From: Thereva unica
Lineage: Eukaryota > Arthropoda > Insecta > Diptera > Therevidae
Direction: 5' to 3'
Assembly (NCBI GenBank): GCA_949987705.1
Contig: OX465284.1
Span: 114,249,163 to 114,313,162, forward strand
DNA length: 64,000 nt
Below are positions 1-10,846 of the stretch, in pieces (position 1 is the stretch's first letter; every line of letters starts with the position of its first letter). The position numbers and the translations under genes were made by a program. The notes below the pieces were generated by a model. It saw nothing but the letters and a program-made list of their open reading frames with translations, had not been told where the DNA came from and made no database searches.

Positions 1-1198
1 GGGCAAAACGAGCGGTCGTCGGGCGCCACAACAATAATCTCCCATAAGAGCCGGACCGGCATTCTACGAATTTACGCGCGATCCCCGGTAATATGCTGGC
101 CCGGAGGGGGGCGCCCTAGGGCATCAACCTAAGGGCAGCTAAGCCACAAGGATTTCTACGTCCAAGCTCAAATATCTCTAATTTCTAGACTGCACCAATT
201 CGGATAAACGCTCGCTTAAATTCCTGGAATTGCATCCCATCAAGTGGGGATATGATGGACGACGACAACGACGACGACGTCTCTCTCTACTAAACGCCAT
301 AAAACCCCGAATTGATACCGGAAAAGAATGGACATGAAAAAAAAATAATGCTGGAACGAGAGAAGGGATCCTTCCGTGGCTGTGGTGATAAGAGCTGCTG
401 GATTTTTAATAAACATTCATCACGTGGCGCATGGAAAAAGGATAATTTATGGCGGAGTATCTCCACGTCTTATGAAAATATGGCCGACATAAGGGATGAA
501 TTCATTAAAGCGAAATTTTTGAGGTTAACAATTGAGGTTAAGGCTTTTATCAGAATTGAAAAGATGGCGGGGACCGGGGGCGGAGAACAGCCAAAAATGT
601 GTATTTATTATATCCTTGGAGCAGGAGCAGGCTACACAGCGAGAGGATATAGTTCTGGGCTCTTGTTGTAGATATATTGTTGTTGTTGTTTTTCGTGTAA
701 AGGAATAAATGTTTGCACAAAAAAATATAGATGGGAAAGGAGGAGGAAATTTGTTGGTTTTTTTATGCGATCTCTTTCTTAACCTTTGCAATATGATGGT
801 ATGAAGGCCTAAACGTTGGCGAAAATAGTTTGTCTTGGTATGTTGTCTTCGTAAGACCCTCACTAGATTTGATGTGGTAAAGATTAGACGTATTTATCAT
901 GAATTTGTTTTGAGTTTCTCCTGTTGACAACCACCGGAAAATATATTCCTTGAGGAAAGATCATTGCGGAAGCATTACTGCTTAGTTTTGTCGTGGAAGC
1001 ATTTCATTTGAATACCCACTTAATTTCTGTTTTTACATTAATGTTTTACGGTGGAAAGCCAACTATTTATCTTACCTCAGAATTACTAGCAAGGAAAAAG
1101 AATGTGTGATTTATTTTCCCTCTTCATTTCTATTTAGGGATTGATTAATACTTCGTCTGCCTTGGAAAATCATAGGAAGTAAGAAAGAAGAGGCCATA
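1..1198. other. No recognised gene or repeat
   Basis: Mixed-composition DNA with short GAC and TTG runs (about 255-280 and 672-690). The short ORFs here lack recognisable motifs and are not supported. Confidence 0.5.
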
Positions 1199-1540
1199 AA
1201 GCTTTTTTAAAAAATCTACGAAGCATTTCAAAAACAAAAGCTTTGAAAGTTTTCGAAAATAAAAGCTTTCAAGCATTTCGAAAATGAAAGCTTTCAAGCT
1301 TTTGGACAACAAAAGCTTTGAAGCTTTTGGACAACAAAAGCTTTGAAGCTTTTGGACAACAAAAGCTTTCAAGCTTTTGGACAGCAAAAGCCACGAAGCT
1401 TTTCGAAAATAGTAGCGTTGAAGCATTTCGAAAATGAAAGCTTTCAAGGCTTTTGCAAACGACGTCACCAAAAAAGAGTGTTGATCACTGGACTGGATCC
1501 AACTCGAAAGCTCTCCCAACTCGAAAGCTCTCCCAACCCT
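1199..1540 (+). repeat. AAAGCTTT minisatellite, about 30-bp units
   Basis: About ten imperfect units of the form caaaagctttgaagcttttg plus gacaa, with variants ending tttcgaaaatg. The last part shifts to short gaaagctctcccaact units. Each unit is partly palindromic around AAGCTT. The 153-codon minus-strand ORF over it is a product of the repeat (KSLKAF-type units) and not a supported gene. Confidence 0.85.
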
Positions 1541-2501
1541 CGCTTCGCCAGTTGTCAAATTCGTAAGCGGTAAGCTGAATCTTGTTCGTCTAAACAACGT
1601 CTTCATGCTTTAAATTTTTCCATTTCTGTTGCCCTTTCTATGAATGCAAATGGAAGGCTTTTTTTGTTTTACACCTACTAAACTATTTTACCTATTCCTT
1701 TCTTTTGCATCACAGGTACCTTCCAATGAAGATTTATTGTATATCTTAATGAACGTATAAAATATTTGTAGTTTTTTGCAATGCTTCCTGCGAAGCATTA
1801 ATTTCTCATTTACGGTAGCACAACCTTTTATTCACCTACATTGAAAATTAGCGTAACAAATTCTCCACACACATCACCTCGTTTACCCAAAGAGCTTTTG
1901 CGTCTGGCTGCAAGCGTCCTCGTCTATAATGGCTCAAATGGCTTACTGTAACAAAAGAAAAATATAGTATGGGCATGTTTCTCCCGTTTGCTTGGAGCGG
2001 CTAGTCTGACGTTCGTAGTGATTTGATGTCTGTCGTTACTCGGGTCAAATACAACGTTACATTTGCGTTGATTATGGACATTATGCACATCGTGCCTGTG
2101 CCTACAAAGGTTGTAGCTGAAAATCAGCGCACTACATCTTTTATCTACAATAAAAAAATTCAATGCTGCATGTTTTGGAATGTTTTCAAATTTCGGAATT
2201 ATATCTCTCTGGCTCGTTTGCGTTATCAAAAGGAATTTGCGACAGCACAGTTTTGAGCCAACGCTTTTAGTTCTTCCTTTTGTAATTGAGGCTTATATTT
2301 CCTTCTTTGGGCTTCAACGAAACGCTGTCGCTGTCCTAAGAGACTTCTATTTGCCATCTTATTATACATGAAAAATGCAATTCCTATAAATTCTTCAACG
2401 CCACGACATATTTCTATAAATATATCTTAAAATTAAGATACCAAAAACACAAACTTAACCTCTTAACGGTGCCAGACAAGTAGATTTTTGCAATGCTGTG
2501 T

Positions 2502-2700
2502 CTATTACCCTTTTATTACCCCTCTGTTAGTAACCATGTTTGGTAAGAAATGTTATTTATTTCAATAAACTCTTCAATGTTATGTCCTATCTCTTTTTTT
2601 TTAAGAATACAAACACAAATTTAACCCCTTAATCATGCCTTTAAATTACCTTTTACAATGTTTTGTTTTATTACCCCTTTATTACCCTTTTATTACCACT
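2502..2700 (+). repeat. TTATTACCC motif, two copies
   Basis: Blocks at 2502-2530 and 2666-2700 consist of ttttattacccctttattac-like runs. Each is preceded by a similar lead: taacctcttaacggtgcc, and taaccccttaatcatgcc. The same motif recurs at 49832, 51063, 54110, 54231 and 55150. Confidence 0.7.
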
Positions 2701-5700
2701 CCTATGGCTATAGGCATGTATTTTAAAAAAATTTATTACATTTTTAAAAAGAATAATTCAAAAACTAAAAAAAAACATTCCGAAAGCTAGATATAGAAAT
2801 AATATCTATTGTAGAACTACTGTCCTTCTTATCAGATATTGTTTTCGTGTTCTGGTTAACATTTCGTTTGTGCAAGCCCTGTGCTACAACTTTTTTATTT
2901 TTATGTTGTGCGAAGTATGGAGCAATACTTCCCAACAAAACTCATAAAAGCGCAATGATATATTGAAATAAGTAAACCAATAAGATAGATTAAATTTCGC
3001 TTTAAATTTCAAAAAGGGCATATTTCACGTTTGCACTTTAATTACTGCCATTGATAAAAAGTAACCCCCACCACCCTTCTATACATTTACCATGGCATTT
3101 TTCAAATAAATTCTCAATTCCTGCAAAAAACAAAACATAAAACTTTTAATTTTATTTTTTATTTAAGTTTCACCGATAATTTCCCAGTAATTCTCCGCCC
3201 AAACACACAATCCCGATTTTCATTAATTTAAACTCGCGCAAAATATTTCATCCCCCAGATATCACCCCCAAATTGCATCAATTTCACTTTACTCATGGTC
3301 ATTCAATAAACAGATAAAAAAAGTTTTAAATTAATTTTCCCGAATCAAATGAAATACAAAAAAAAACTCGTTCGTCCTGTGTTGTCCGATTCACCCCATC
3401 CCCCTCAGAAACACCTCCTCCTGCGTTGGGGCTGTATTTTTTGTTGTTTTCGTTGTCGGCTCGCTCAAAGAAAATCCCACTTTATAGAGGACATTAAATT
3501 TCAGGGAAAAGTTGTTAAATCTTCATCGAGTTTCAGAACCAATAAACGTCGTTCAATTTCTCAAAGTTTATCCTTAACCGATAAAGTGACCAAATACTGA
3601 GGAGAAAAGTCCCAGTTAATCTGGCATTCCTGGCCCTCCCCCTCCCACGCATTTCACACTATCCTCATGAGGAAAAGTTGGAAATTTTTCGATAAATTCC
3701 AAAAAATATAACAGAATAAAATGAAGCGAGCCAGGGTGAAAAAATTCGCTTAGATATATTAAAGCTGGTGTAACTGGGATTTGTGACCGTCGTATGTGTG
3801 TGTAAAGTGTCCTTTTTTCTGTTGTATACATTCCATCTGAAATGTAATCCTTTGTAATCCAGGAAAATGGTTGGAGGATTTATTTTTATACGCTCTTATT
3901 ATACTCAACAAACTGTGACATATCCGGATGTGTTTTGGTTTTAGGGGGCCGTATGGGGGGGCAGTGGTGGTGCGGGCGGGCGGCAGGAACGAGACAGGAA
4001 TGGGTCTCATTTATTCTGTTGAGAGCTTGTAAAATTCCAAGGGTGGTTGTCCTTCTCGAATTCTTATTCGGAGTGGTGTGGCCCTGATATATATAAAATG
4101 GCAGAGCATATAAATGGCTGAATTATTCAATTTTAGTTGCTCCGAGCATTTGCTACACATATCCCCGGATGCTCCTCGGCTTGTACCTAGTACAACAAAA
4201 AATCATCTATCAAGGACGAAGGAATCGAAATTGGCGGCGGCACGGGGGCAGAAGAAGAGCGCATTTACGGCCTCTGTCAAGACACAGGAACGTGCCTGAA
4301 TTGCCCCTCCAGATTAAGACACATGGGGTCACGCCACATCACGGCTAGAGCAGCGGCAGGAAGTATCCTTGTCGGTTTCAGACTTTTTGGAATCCAAATT
4401 AAATAACACCAAAAGTCCAAAGTATCATGGTAAATGGCATACCATACCATAACATACCGTGCCACATCCCATACTCGCACAGGCGGCTGCTCCCTGCCGA
4501 CGACGACGACCACGTCTATAAAGTAACTAAAATAGTTTTACGAGTATTTAAACGTCCTTTAAACATGCATCCCCGTCCGGGGGGAGAGAGCCAGATCGTG
4601 CTGATTGACAAATTGACACCCAACTTCTGGCGTCACGGACAGACGGACGGACGTGCAGGGTAAGTCTAATTTTGTTATCATCTCCATTACTTCGGGTGTC
4701 ATCTGGGGCCTGTTCGATTTGATGCGTTTCGGAAGATGTAAATGGGGAAAATTTGGACCTAATCTCTTTGAAATATACTCTCGTAGCCGGAGCTGTTCAC
4801 ATGCATGGCTGAAGACGCTCCTCAGGGAAAGCGGAGCTCCGTACCAGAAAATTTATGTTCAATTCTATTTTTGCCTCAAAAGGGCCAATTACTCAGCCGC
4901 AAGAGTATAGAGTCGGTGTTGGGTGAAAGTTTCCAGAACACCCTGAGATGCATTCCTCTCGGCTCGGGCCCTGTACAGTGCATCTCCTCAGCAAAGCTGA
5001 TCCGCGCCTCGCCACTTCCCTGCAGAAATATTCTGTGAAACTCTATCCTTAGCGCGCTCGAAACCGGATTCCTGATGTGCAGTTTTTTTTTGGGATAAGG
5101 GTTAACGAAAAGGGAAGATGCCGCCGCCACAGCTGCACATACTCAGGCGATAAGTCATTAGCTGACAGAGGGATTAAATTCCTCTCTTTGAAGTATGAGT
5201 AATTATTTCTGACTTCTATTAGATCTTATCCCCCCTCCGAAAAATCCGTAATTACAGATTAAGATTCCTTTTAAAGGTAATTTTCCCGATTTTCACGAAA
5301 GCTATTTAAGGGCTGTGAAGTCACTCGATGGTTTTATGGAAGTTTGACATTTCAATTCGTGGCTGAAGTGTTTGGTTTGAGTCACTGCGGCGGTAACAGG
5401 TTCTTTTGGCTCTTGTGGAACCACAAAGCTGGGATGCAGAGGCGTAATCAGAGAGTGACAAAAATCCCACGGATGAAAGTGTTTTGTTTATTGCGAGGAA
5501 ATAATATTGTTTTATGTCCGAAATGGAATTCATCCTCTGTGGAAAGTAGGGATGAGGTAGAATGAAATGTAATTCGAGGATGTCTGAAAGGTCACACCAG
5601 AAAATTCATAGTCTATCGATTTTTGTTAATTGAATCGTTTCAGTATGGAAGGTCTTTCGCTCAAACCAGATTGGATAATTTTTTTCTTGTGGCAGAATTA

Positions 5701-5805
5701 AGCTTAGGTAACTATGACCCATGACACAGAGGAGCGAGTCAACTGGCTTGAGAGGAACGTTTTCAGATGCAGAAGTAGATGCAACAAAGCGAAGTAGATA
5801 CCTCG
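2701..5805. other. No recognised gene
   Basis: AT-rich up to about 3600, then more balanced. Many short ORFs exist on both strands, none with domain signatures. The only points of note are G-runs at about 3945-3985 and the possible TATA/donor pair at 4514-4659. Confidence 0.5.
4514..4659 (+). promoter_or_regulatory. Possible TATA box plus first-exon donor
   Basis: A TATA-like tctataaagt stands at about 4514. A consensus donor (gtgcaggGTAAGTct) lies about 145 bases downstream. The arrangement would fit an untranslated first exon, but no protein or initiator evidence supports it. Confidence 0.15.
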
Positions 5806-5880
5806 TCCTCGGTAGCCTAGGGAGTAAGGCGTCTGGCTACCATCTCAGAGGTCCCGGGTTCGAATCCCACCTACATAACT
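5806..5880 (+). pseudogene. tRNA-like sequence (SINE head or tRNA pseudogene)
   Basis: A box-A-like TAGCCTAGGGAGTAAGG at 5813 and a perfect box B GGTTCGAATCC at 5857-5867 are spaced as in an intronless tRNA. A GCC/GGC D-stem can form, but the acceptor arms (5806-5812 and 5871-5877) do not pair, so it is not a functional tRNA. The position ahead of an RTE-like tail (6304-6480) would fit a SINE with a LINE-derived 3' end, though 400 bases separate them. Confidence 0.45.
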
Positions 5881-6303
5881 TTCCTTCTTTCTTCTTTCCT
5901 GATCCTGATCCCTACTGTCATAGTCTTCCTTAGCCGTTCCCCGCTCCACCAAAGCGCATATCATCGGTTGGTTGATGAGATTCAACTCTTTTCAGGAGGC
6001 ATAACACTCCAGCGAGTTGTTTCTCGATGCCCCGATGTCAAAGTCGCGATAGTAATGGTTGGAAGTAGGTGGACTAAAAATATCGCGGGTAGGTTGTGGC
6101 AGTTCCTTGCTCCCCGACTAGAGCTGCTGATCGACATTGCACTCTACACGAAGAAAATAGATTGTCAACAGTATAAAGGGCCTTTCCAGAGACTCTAGTC
6201 TCTCTCAACGTTTATAAAAATTAACTGACTAAGACTGATCGGCAACGTACTGTGGTGGACAATCGTATCTCGATCGTAGTTTATGGGAGCAGAAATTTAG
6301 GGA

Positions 6304-6480
6304 AATGGACCAGTAGGCGGAGCCAGGACTATAGGGATAGACCCTGTGACGGCTGACGCAGAGGCAATGCTTAACGTCTGGAACTGGAGATATGCTGCAA
6401 GGGACCGTCAAACTTGGAGAAAGATCCTAGAGGAGTACAAGGCTCGATTTGGACTGTAGGAAATTTGGATGGATGGATGG
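6304..6480 (+). pseudogene. LINE-C (RTE-like) C-terminal fragment with (GGAT)n tail
   Basis: One open frame, codons from 6304, encodes NGPVGGARTIGIDPVTADAE, then NWRYAARDRQTWRKILEE and KARFGL with a stop at 6457-6459. This is the usual end of RTE-type LINE proteins (GRPRxRW..V..D......NWR..A.DR..WR.IVEEAKA..GL). A GGATGGATGGATGG run follows the stop, like the simple-repeat tails of RTE elements. Upstream the frame is lost. Confidence 0.65.
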
Positions 6481-6489
6481 AACTCCTAA

Positions 6490-6535
6490 ACTAATGCCAC
6501 TCTTTGTACCACCAGCAATGGGCTTAATTCAATGG
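6490..6535 (-). mobile_element. LINE-B 3'-tail relic
   Basis: The minus strand reads ggtggtacaaagagtggca followed by ttagttt, similar to the LINE-B tail. It directly follows the end of a LINE-C tail, so two retrotransposon ends abut here. Confidence 0.4.
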
Positions 6536-6721
6536 GGATCTACGCTTTTATTTATTGGAAACGTTAAAACAAAATCTTGTAATCCTTCTTGTTCCAAAGG
6601 CACAACGATTTTGAGTATTGTCCTTCTCTAGTTTCTGCCTCTACCAAGTGTTGTCTTTTGCGGCATACTACCAGATATTTGCTCGAAGTGATGTTGAAAT
6701 ATCTGCGTTTTCGCAATGCCT

Positions 6722-6792
6722 TTTATGTATTATGTATTGTGTATTATGCATTATGTATTATGTATTATTTATTGGGTATTGTATATTATGTA
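6722..6792 (+). repeat. TATGTATTATG microsatellite
   Basis: Imperfect units of about 9-14 bases (tattatgtattatgta, with variants tgcattatg and tgtgtattatg). It makes short YYALCIMYY-type ORFs that are artefacts. A similar array lies at 56193-56325. Confidence 0.8.
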
Positions 6793-7600
6793 AATACAAG
6801 GATGTATTTCCTCAAAGCTTCGCCCATAACTTCAAACTCCATTATAGAACAAACTTCTCTTTGCCTCTTTTTCTGCGTCTTTCCGTCGGCCTGCAGTGTC
6901 CCTTCCACATTTCTCCATCCATTCTCGTTACTTATCATGTGTCCTAGCATGTATTTGGCTTCCCTTTTTACATATTCTGGCTCGCAGAAACGTAAGCCTT
7001 CTCTCATCATAATGTCTACGGATATCATTGCCGCTATGAAACACGTCACATCGTTGAACGTGGTCCTCTATTCGCAGACGCGTTGAAAGAGCTTAGTCTG
7101 TATGCGGCCCTTCACTTTCTGCTGTTAGCCGCCCTGCTCAAAGCTGCCTTCCACACTGGCGCTGCGTAAAGCAGGACTGAGCTAAGCATCCTTCCATTCA
7201 GGAGGCCGTAACTCGGTCTATGGGTCACCCACATCGGAAAGTACTGTACAAATAACAAACGTTTTGCCTTTTGGGCCCTCAAAGTGTGCTTTAAAATTCA
7301 ACCTTCGGTCGATCGCCACTCTCAAGTACCTGTGAGTGAGTGATCTGTTCCCATATCTTGATCCGATTTTTTCTCCGTTTGCACAGCTTCAGTTTTATGC
7401 TCATCGAAAGTCAGGCATTCCATCGCTTTCAGGCCCGCTTTAGCCACCCAGATAGCTTTGTTCGTTCGCGTACAATTCGATCTCATTTAACCCGATCGCA
7501 ACTACTCCCTTGGTGCTCAAGAGGGACTCCTGTGGAGCTCCGCATGTTGTTCTGTATACCGTCGTCCCATCTTTCAATTCACAATGAACTGTGACCTGCC
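6786..7600 (-). pseudogene. R1/LOA-like LINE relic (RT end and C-terminus)
   Basis: Interrupted minus-strand frames give CGAPQESLLS, AKAGLKAMECLTFDEHKTEA, LRVAIDRRLNFKAHFEG, LLYAAPVW-type residues, and TFNDVTCFIAAMISVDIMMR followed by 50 more open codons. Compare LGVTIDRRLNFKxH and RTxSxxAxCVIAGMIPIDLLxxER in R1/LOA-clade proteins. The last piece (6786-7049) is open for 87 codons. Dead copy. Confidence 0.65.
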
Positions 7601-8106
7601 TTCTTTGCTTTTTAGATAAAATACCAAATAACTTTTAACGGGGGAGGGGGGTGTTTACGATCATTCATCAGCGAGTTTTATGGGACCGTTGGAATAATGA
7701 CCAAACCAACGGTTGGACCTGCCCAAGTGATCAACACTTTTTTAGTAGATACACGGTTGGTTCATCTTAGCACCCTGGTCGATAAAAACCAGCGGATTGC
7801 GAGTTTAAACACCCCAAAACATCACAGAAGTAGACCCTTGCTGACGGACCACAACTTGATTGTGCAATTTGTCGTTGGACTTGTCTCTCACGTGGAAGAC
7901 TTTGAATATTTTTGATCGTTGAAGATCTCCCAGCAATGTAATAGTTGGTTACGATGTTCCAGCCAAACTCTATTACAAATCTAATCTATTAAAGACATCC
8001 CTGTAAGTAACTCGCATGCCAAAATATGAGAAATCTGTCATTATCTGTTTAGCAGATATAACAGCCTGAAGTTGGTAACACTTCGAGTGGCGGAATCTGT
8101 ACTATA

Positions 8107-8267
8107 GTCCGCACGATAAAAGAAAGAAATAAGCGCTTATGTTAAGAATATAAATGAGCCGATAATTTAAATTTTTTTAACAAATAGAGTAAAGTTGCTC
8201 GCTTGTGGAAGCTCTAACTGCGCACGGAAACAACGATCTTGAAATTCCCTTCTTTTATGGTGCGGAC
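8107..8267. mobile_element. TA-flanked MITE, copy 1 (161 bp)
   Basis: The left end gtccgcacgataaaagaaag and the inverse of the right end (gtccgcaccataaaagaagg) form TIRs of about 27 bases, flanked by TA on both sides (8105-8106 and 8268-8269). It shares its interior with copy 2: taaatgagccg, aaatagagtaaagttgctcgc and the cgatcttga region. TA duplications suggest a Tc1/mariner-type origin. Confidence 0.75.
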
Positions 8268-9198
8268 TATACTATATCTTAATGCTGTGCGCAAAATATA
8301 ATAAGTGTTGTGTCGGCTATAGTAAATCGTGTGTTTTAATTTTGCTATGCCCTACCCATATAACTTCTTGGATAGCTATGATGCACACAACCTTATCTTA
8401 AATTGACATCGTCTACCTTCACAAATTCTCAGGAGTTTTCAGCAATGCGGCGATACCCAATCAATAAACACACGATTACAGTCCTGGATATGCAAAATCT
8501 TGAATTTACTCTCAACTTTCACACAAAAAATAAAACATAAATTCTCATTCTTATTAAATAAAACGTCAAGATTTAGTATAAAAGACTTATTTATGAATAC
8601 ACTGACAACGCAATTGCTTATTTCGAGAAAATCCCCTTCAAAAAATTCCTCATGCGACGTGAATATGAATCCATTTTCTGCAAGTTTTCTTGGACTCTCG
8701 TGTATTTATCTATGCACAAGAAGACTCGTGAGAGATATAGATTTAAAGGATGAATACCGTCGTCTCTCGACCGACCGATCACAATTCAACCGATATACCA
8801 TTCCAACATTCCCGACTAGTCTTGTGTGGATGCATATAGCCACAAACGAAAATACTGGAGAAGAGTTTACAGAAGGACTTACTTCTGGCAAACAAACCCC
8901 CTGTGGGAAAGCATATCGACACTCGAAGGAGTTAGGGCTGATATCATCCAACTATGGAAATTGGTTGTCACAGGAGTAATCGAAAAGCAATCATCTACAA
9001 TGAATAAACACATCTGCTATTCTGTGTTAAGTTACACTATTTTACATGAGTGGTTGGTTAACTTAATCGAATTGTGACAGGCGATGGATAGGTTAGTTTT
9101 GTTACGGTGGTTTCAATAAATGAGGTAGACACGATAGTTGGATAAGGATCAAGAATTGCAGGTGACACTAAAATGACGGCTGTGTTTGGTTAGTGTTC

Positions 9199-9863
9199 TA
9201 GGTTCTTAAGAGGTGCAGGTTCCTCCTCCAGCCATCGGCCCGTGCTGTTATTTATAAATCCTACATTCGTTCTCTTCTCGAATATAACTCCCTCGTTTGG
9301 GGCGGCGCCCCAATAACCACCTTGGCATGGTTAGATAAGGTGCAAAAAAGGGCACTCAAGTTAATTGATGACGACACCGCCTGCTCCACCATCGACCCCT
9401 TGAGCCACCGTAGGAATGTAGCAGCACTGACAAAATTTTATCGCTACTATCATAGCGACTGTTCCTCCGAGTTAAACGCTCTCCTGCCTCCACGGCAATC
9501 TTATACCCGCAACACCAGATTAGCCCACTCGTCTCATTCCCTTCACCTGCAAATCCCCCTTTCACGCACTCAACAAGATATGAATTCGTTTGTTAATAGA
9601 ACAACTCGACTGTGGAATAACCTCTCGCAGTCAGTATTTCCGAGCTCCTTCAACATCCAAGAGTTCAAACGCAGGGTTCATCACCACCTTCTTCAATACC
9701 CCCCCGTACCTTTTAATCCTTAACCTATACCCCTCCCCATCCCCCCGTACTAAGCTTACTGCTAGACATTGCACCATGACGTGACAAATGACATGACGGA
9801 CTAGTAGTACAAAGGGTGACTCCTGAGCTTAGCACTGCCACATAAAAAAAAAAAAAAAAAAAA
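9199..9863 (+). mobile_element. LINE-B, 5'-truncated non-LTR element with poly(A) tail
   Basis: It ends in 20 A's at 9844-9863 and begins inside the RT thumb region, the typical structure of a 5'-truncated LINE. TGTTC stands at 9194-9198 and again right after the poly(A), a possible short target duplication. The 3'UTR phrase agtagtacaaagggtgactc recurs at 6490, 13660 and 63238, which identifies further tails of the same family. Confidence 0.75.
9202..9723 (+). pseudogene. LINE-B C-terminal reverse-transcriptase ORF remnant
   Basis: An open frame follows an in-frame stop at 9199-9201: VLKRCRFLLQPSARAVIYKS, then SLLEYNSLVWG (RT thumb, compare RPxLEYCSxVWG), LDKVQKRALKLI, SHRRNVAALTKFY, and a final segment, TTRLWNNLSQSVFP..FNIQEFKRRVHHHL, typical of the C-terminus of Jockey/CR1-like LINE proteins. 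The frame stays open to the stop at 9721, so this copy is fairly young. The RT catalytic core and endonuclease are missing because of 5' truncation. Confidence 0.75.
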
Positions 9864-9954
9864 TGTTCAAAATTAGCCCATAATAATCCTTTTCCAATTT
9901 TTATTTTAAATCAGTGATAAAATTACACAGACATCATTTAGAAAATATTAATGG

Positions 9955-10160
9955 CATTCTTCTTCTTGAATGGCGCTACTTGTAGGACTTAGACCTGTCC
10001 AAAAATCTTCCTCCAACCCAATTCTCGTTTTTCTTGGTCTTCCTACGCTTATTTTACACCTAACCCTATCATCGTTTGTTCTAATGCGGCGTTGTTTTGT
10101 ATTAATCCTTACATTCCCAAATAATCCTCTTAGGCCCGTATACATCAACAAAGGTAACCC
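9955..10160 (-). pseudogene. Possible RTE-like LINE 3' end
   Basis: The minus strand reads RVRCKISVGRPRKTRIGLEE and ends with a GAAGAAGAA tail at about 9957-9968, like the GRPR..W motif and (GAA)n tail of LINE-A. Similarity is limited to these features, so this is tentative. Confidence 0.35.
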
Positions 10161-10784
10161 TAGATTTAAAGCTTTAACATGAACATCAACCTAGATAACT
10201 CCGCATAAAATCCAAGTTTGGGGGCATTTTGATAACCTTACCTTACCCGACATACTTCGGATGTGTAATCTAAGAGCTTTTTTGTTAAATTACAACAACA
10301 ATGCTCTGAAAGCTTCATACTAACAAGCTTTGACAATGCTTGAGTGAGCTTTAAACTGAGATTGAGCTTTACATTGACATAGAAGTAGGAGTGAGAGATA
10401 CATATGTGAAAATGTGGGCAAAAGCTCCCATAAAAACACATGATTTTTGAAAAAATTAAAAAAGAATTGCCAAACCAAAAAGTACTCATGGCCTACATAT
10501 GATCTGGTGTGGGTAAAGGTAATTGCTGATTGTGGGTAAAGGTAATTCTTGGCTCTCGGTTAAAGGTATCTCGCGTCGATGTGCATGAGATCGTACTCCC
10601 ATGTTGCAGACCCGATTCTTGAGGGAAGTTTATCGAATTGCAACTTTGTACTCTCACTAATGTTCTTGAACAATTATGCCTAGAAGCCACTCTTGCGTCA
10701 TCACTCTTCTTCTCCATAACTTGAATACGAGAGTATTTAAGGCAGGGCATTGTTTTTTTTTAAATTTTTTAAGGTATGCAACTT

Positions 10785-10846
10785 TGGACTGGAATTGGAT
10801 TGGCCACACCTTGCGACGCGAAAACGAGGATCTAGCTAAAGCGGCT
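10785..10846 (+). mobile_element. Short fragment of LINE-A (3' coding region)
   Basis: About 60 bases match LINE-A 36543-36604 closely, including the phrase ggccacaccttgcgacgcga that encodes GHTLRRE. Flanks do not match, so this is a small broken piece. Confidence 0.8.

Noticed and set aside
1145..1606. 153-codon minus-strand ORF
   Set aside because: The central part is a KSLKAF-type repeat produced by the minisatellite; the ends have no recognisable domain.
1924..2229. Minus-strand ORF with Cys/His residues (RHRHDVHNVHNQRKCNV)
   Set aside because: Briefly resembled a BEL/Pao-type zinc-knuckle region, but the spacing of cysteines does not fit and no flanking retroviral-type domains were seen.
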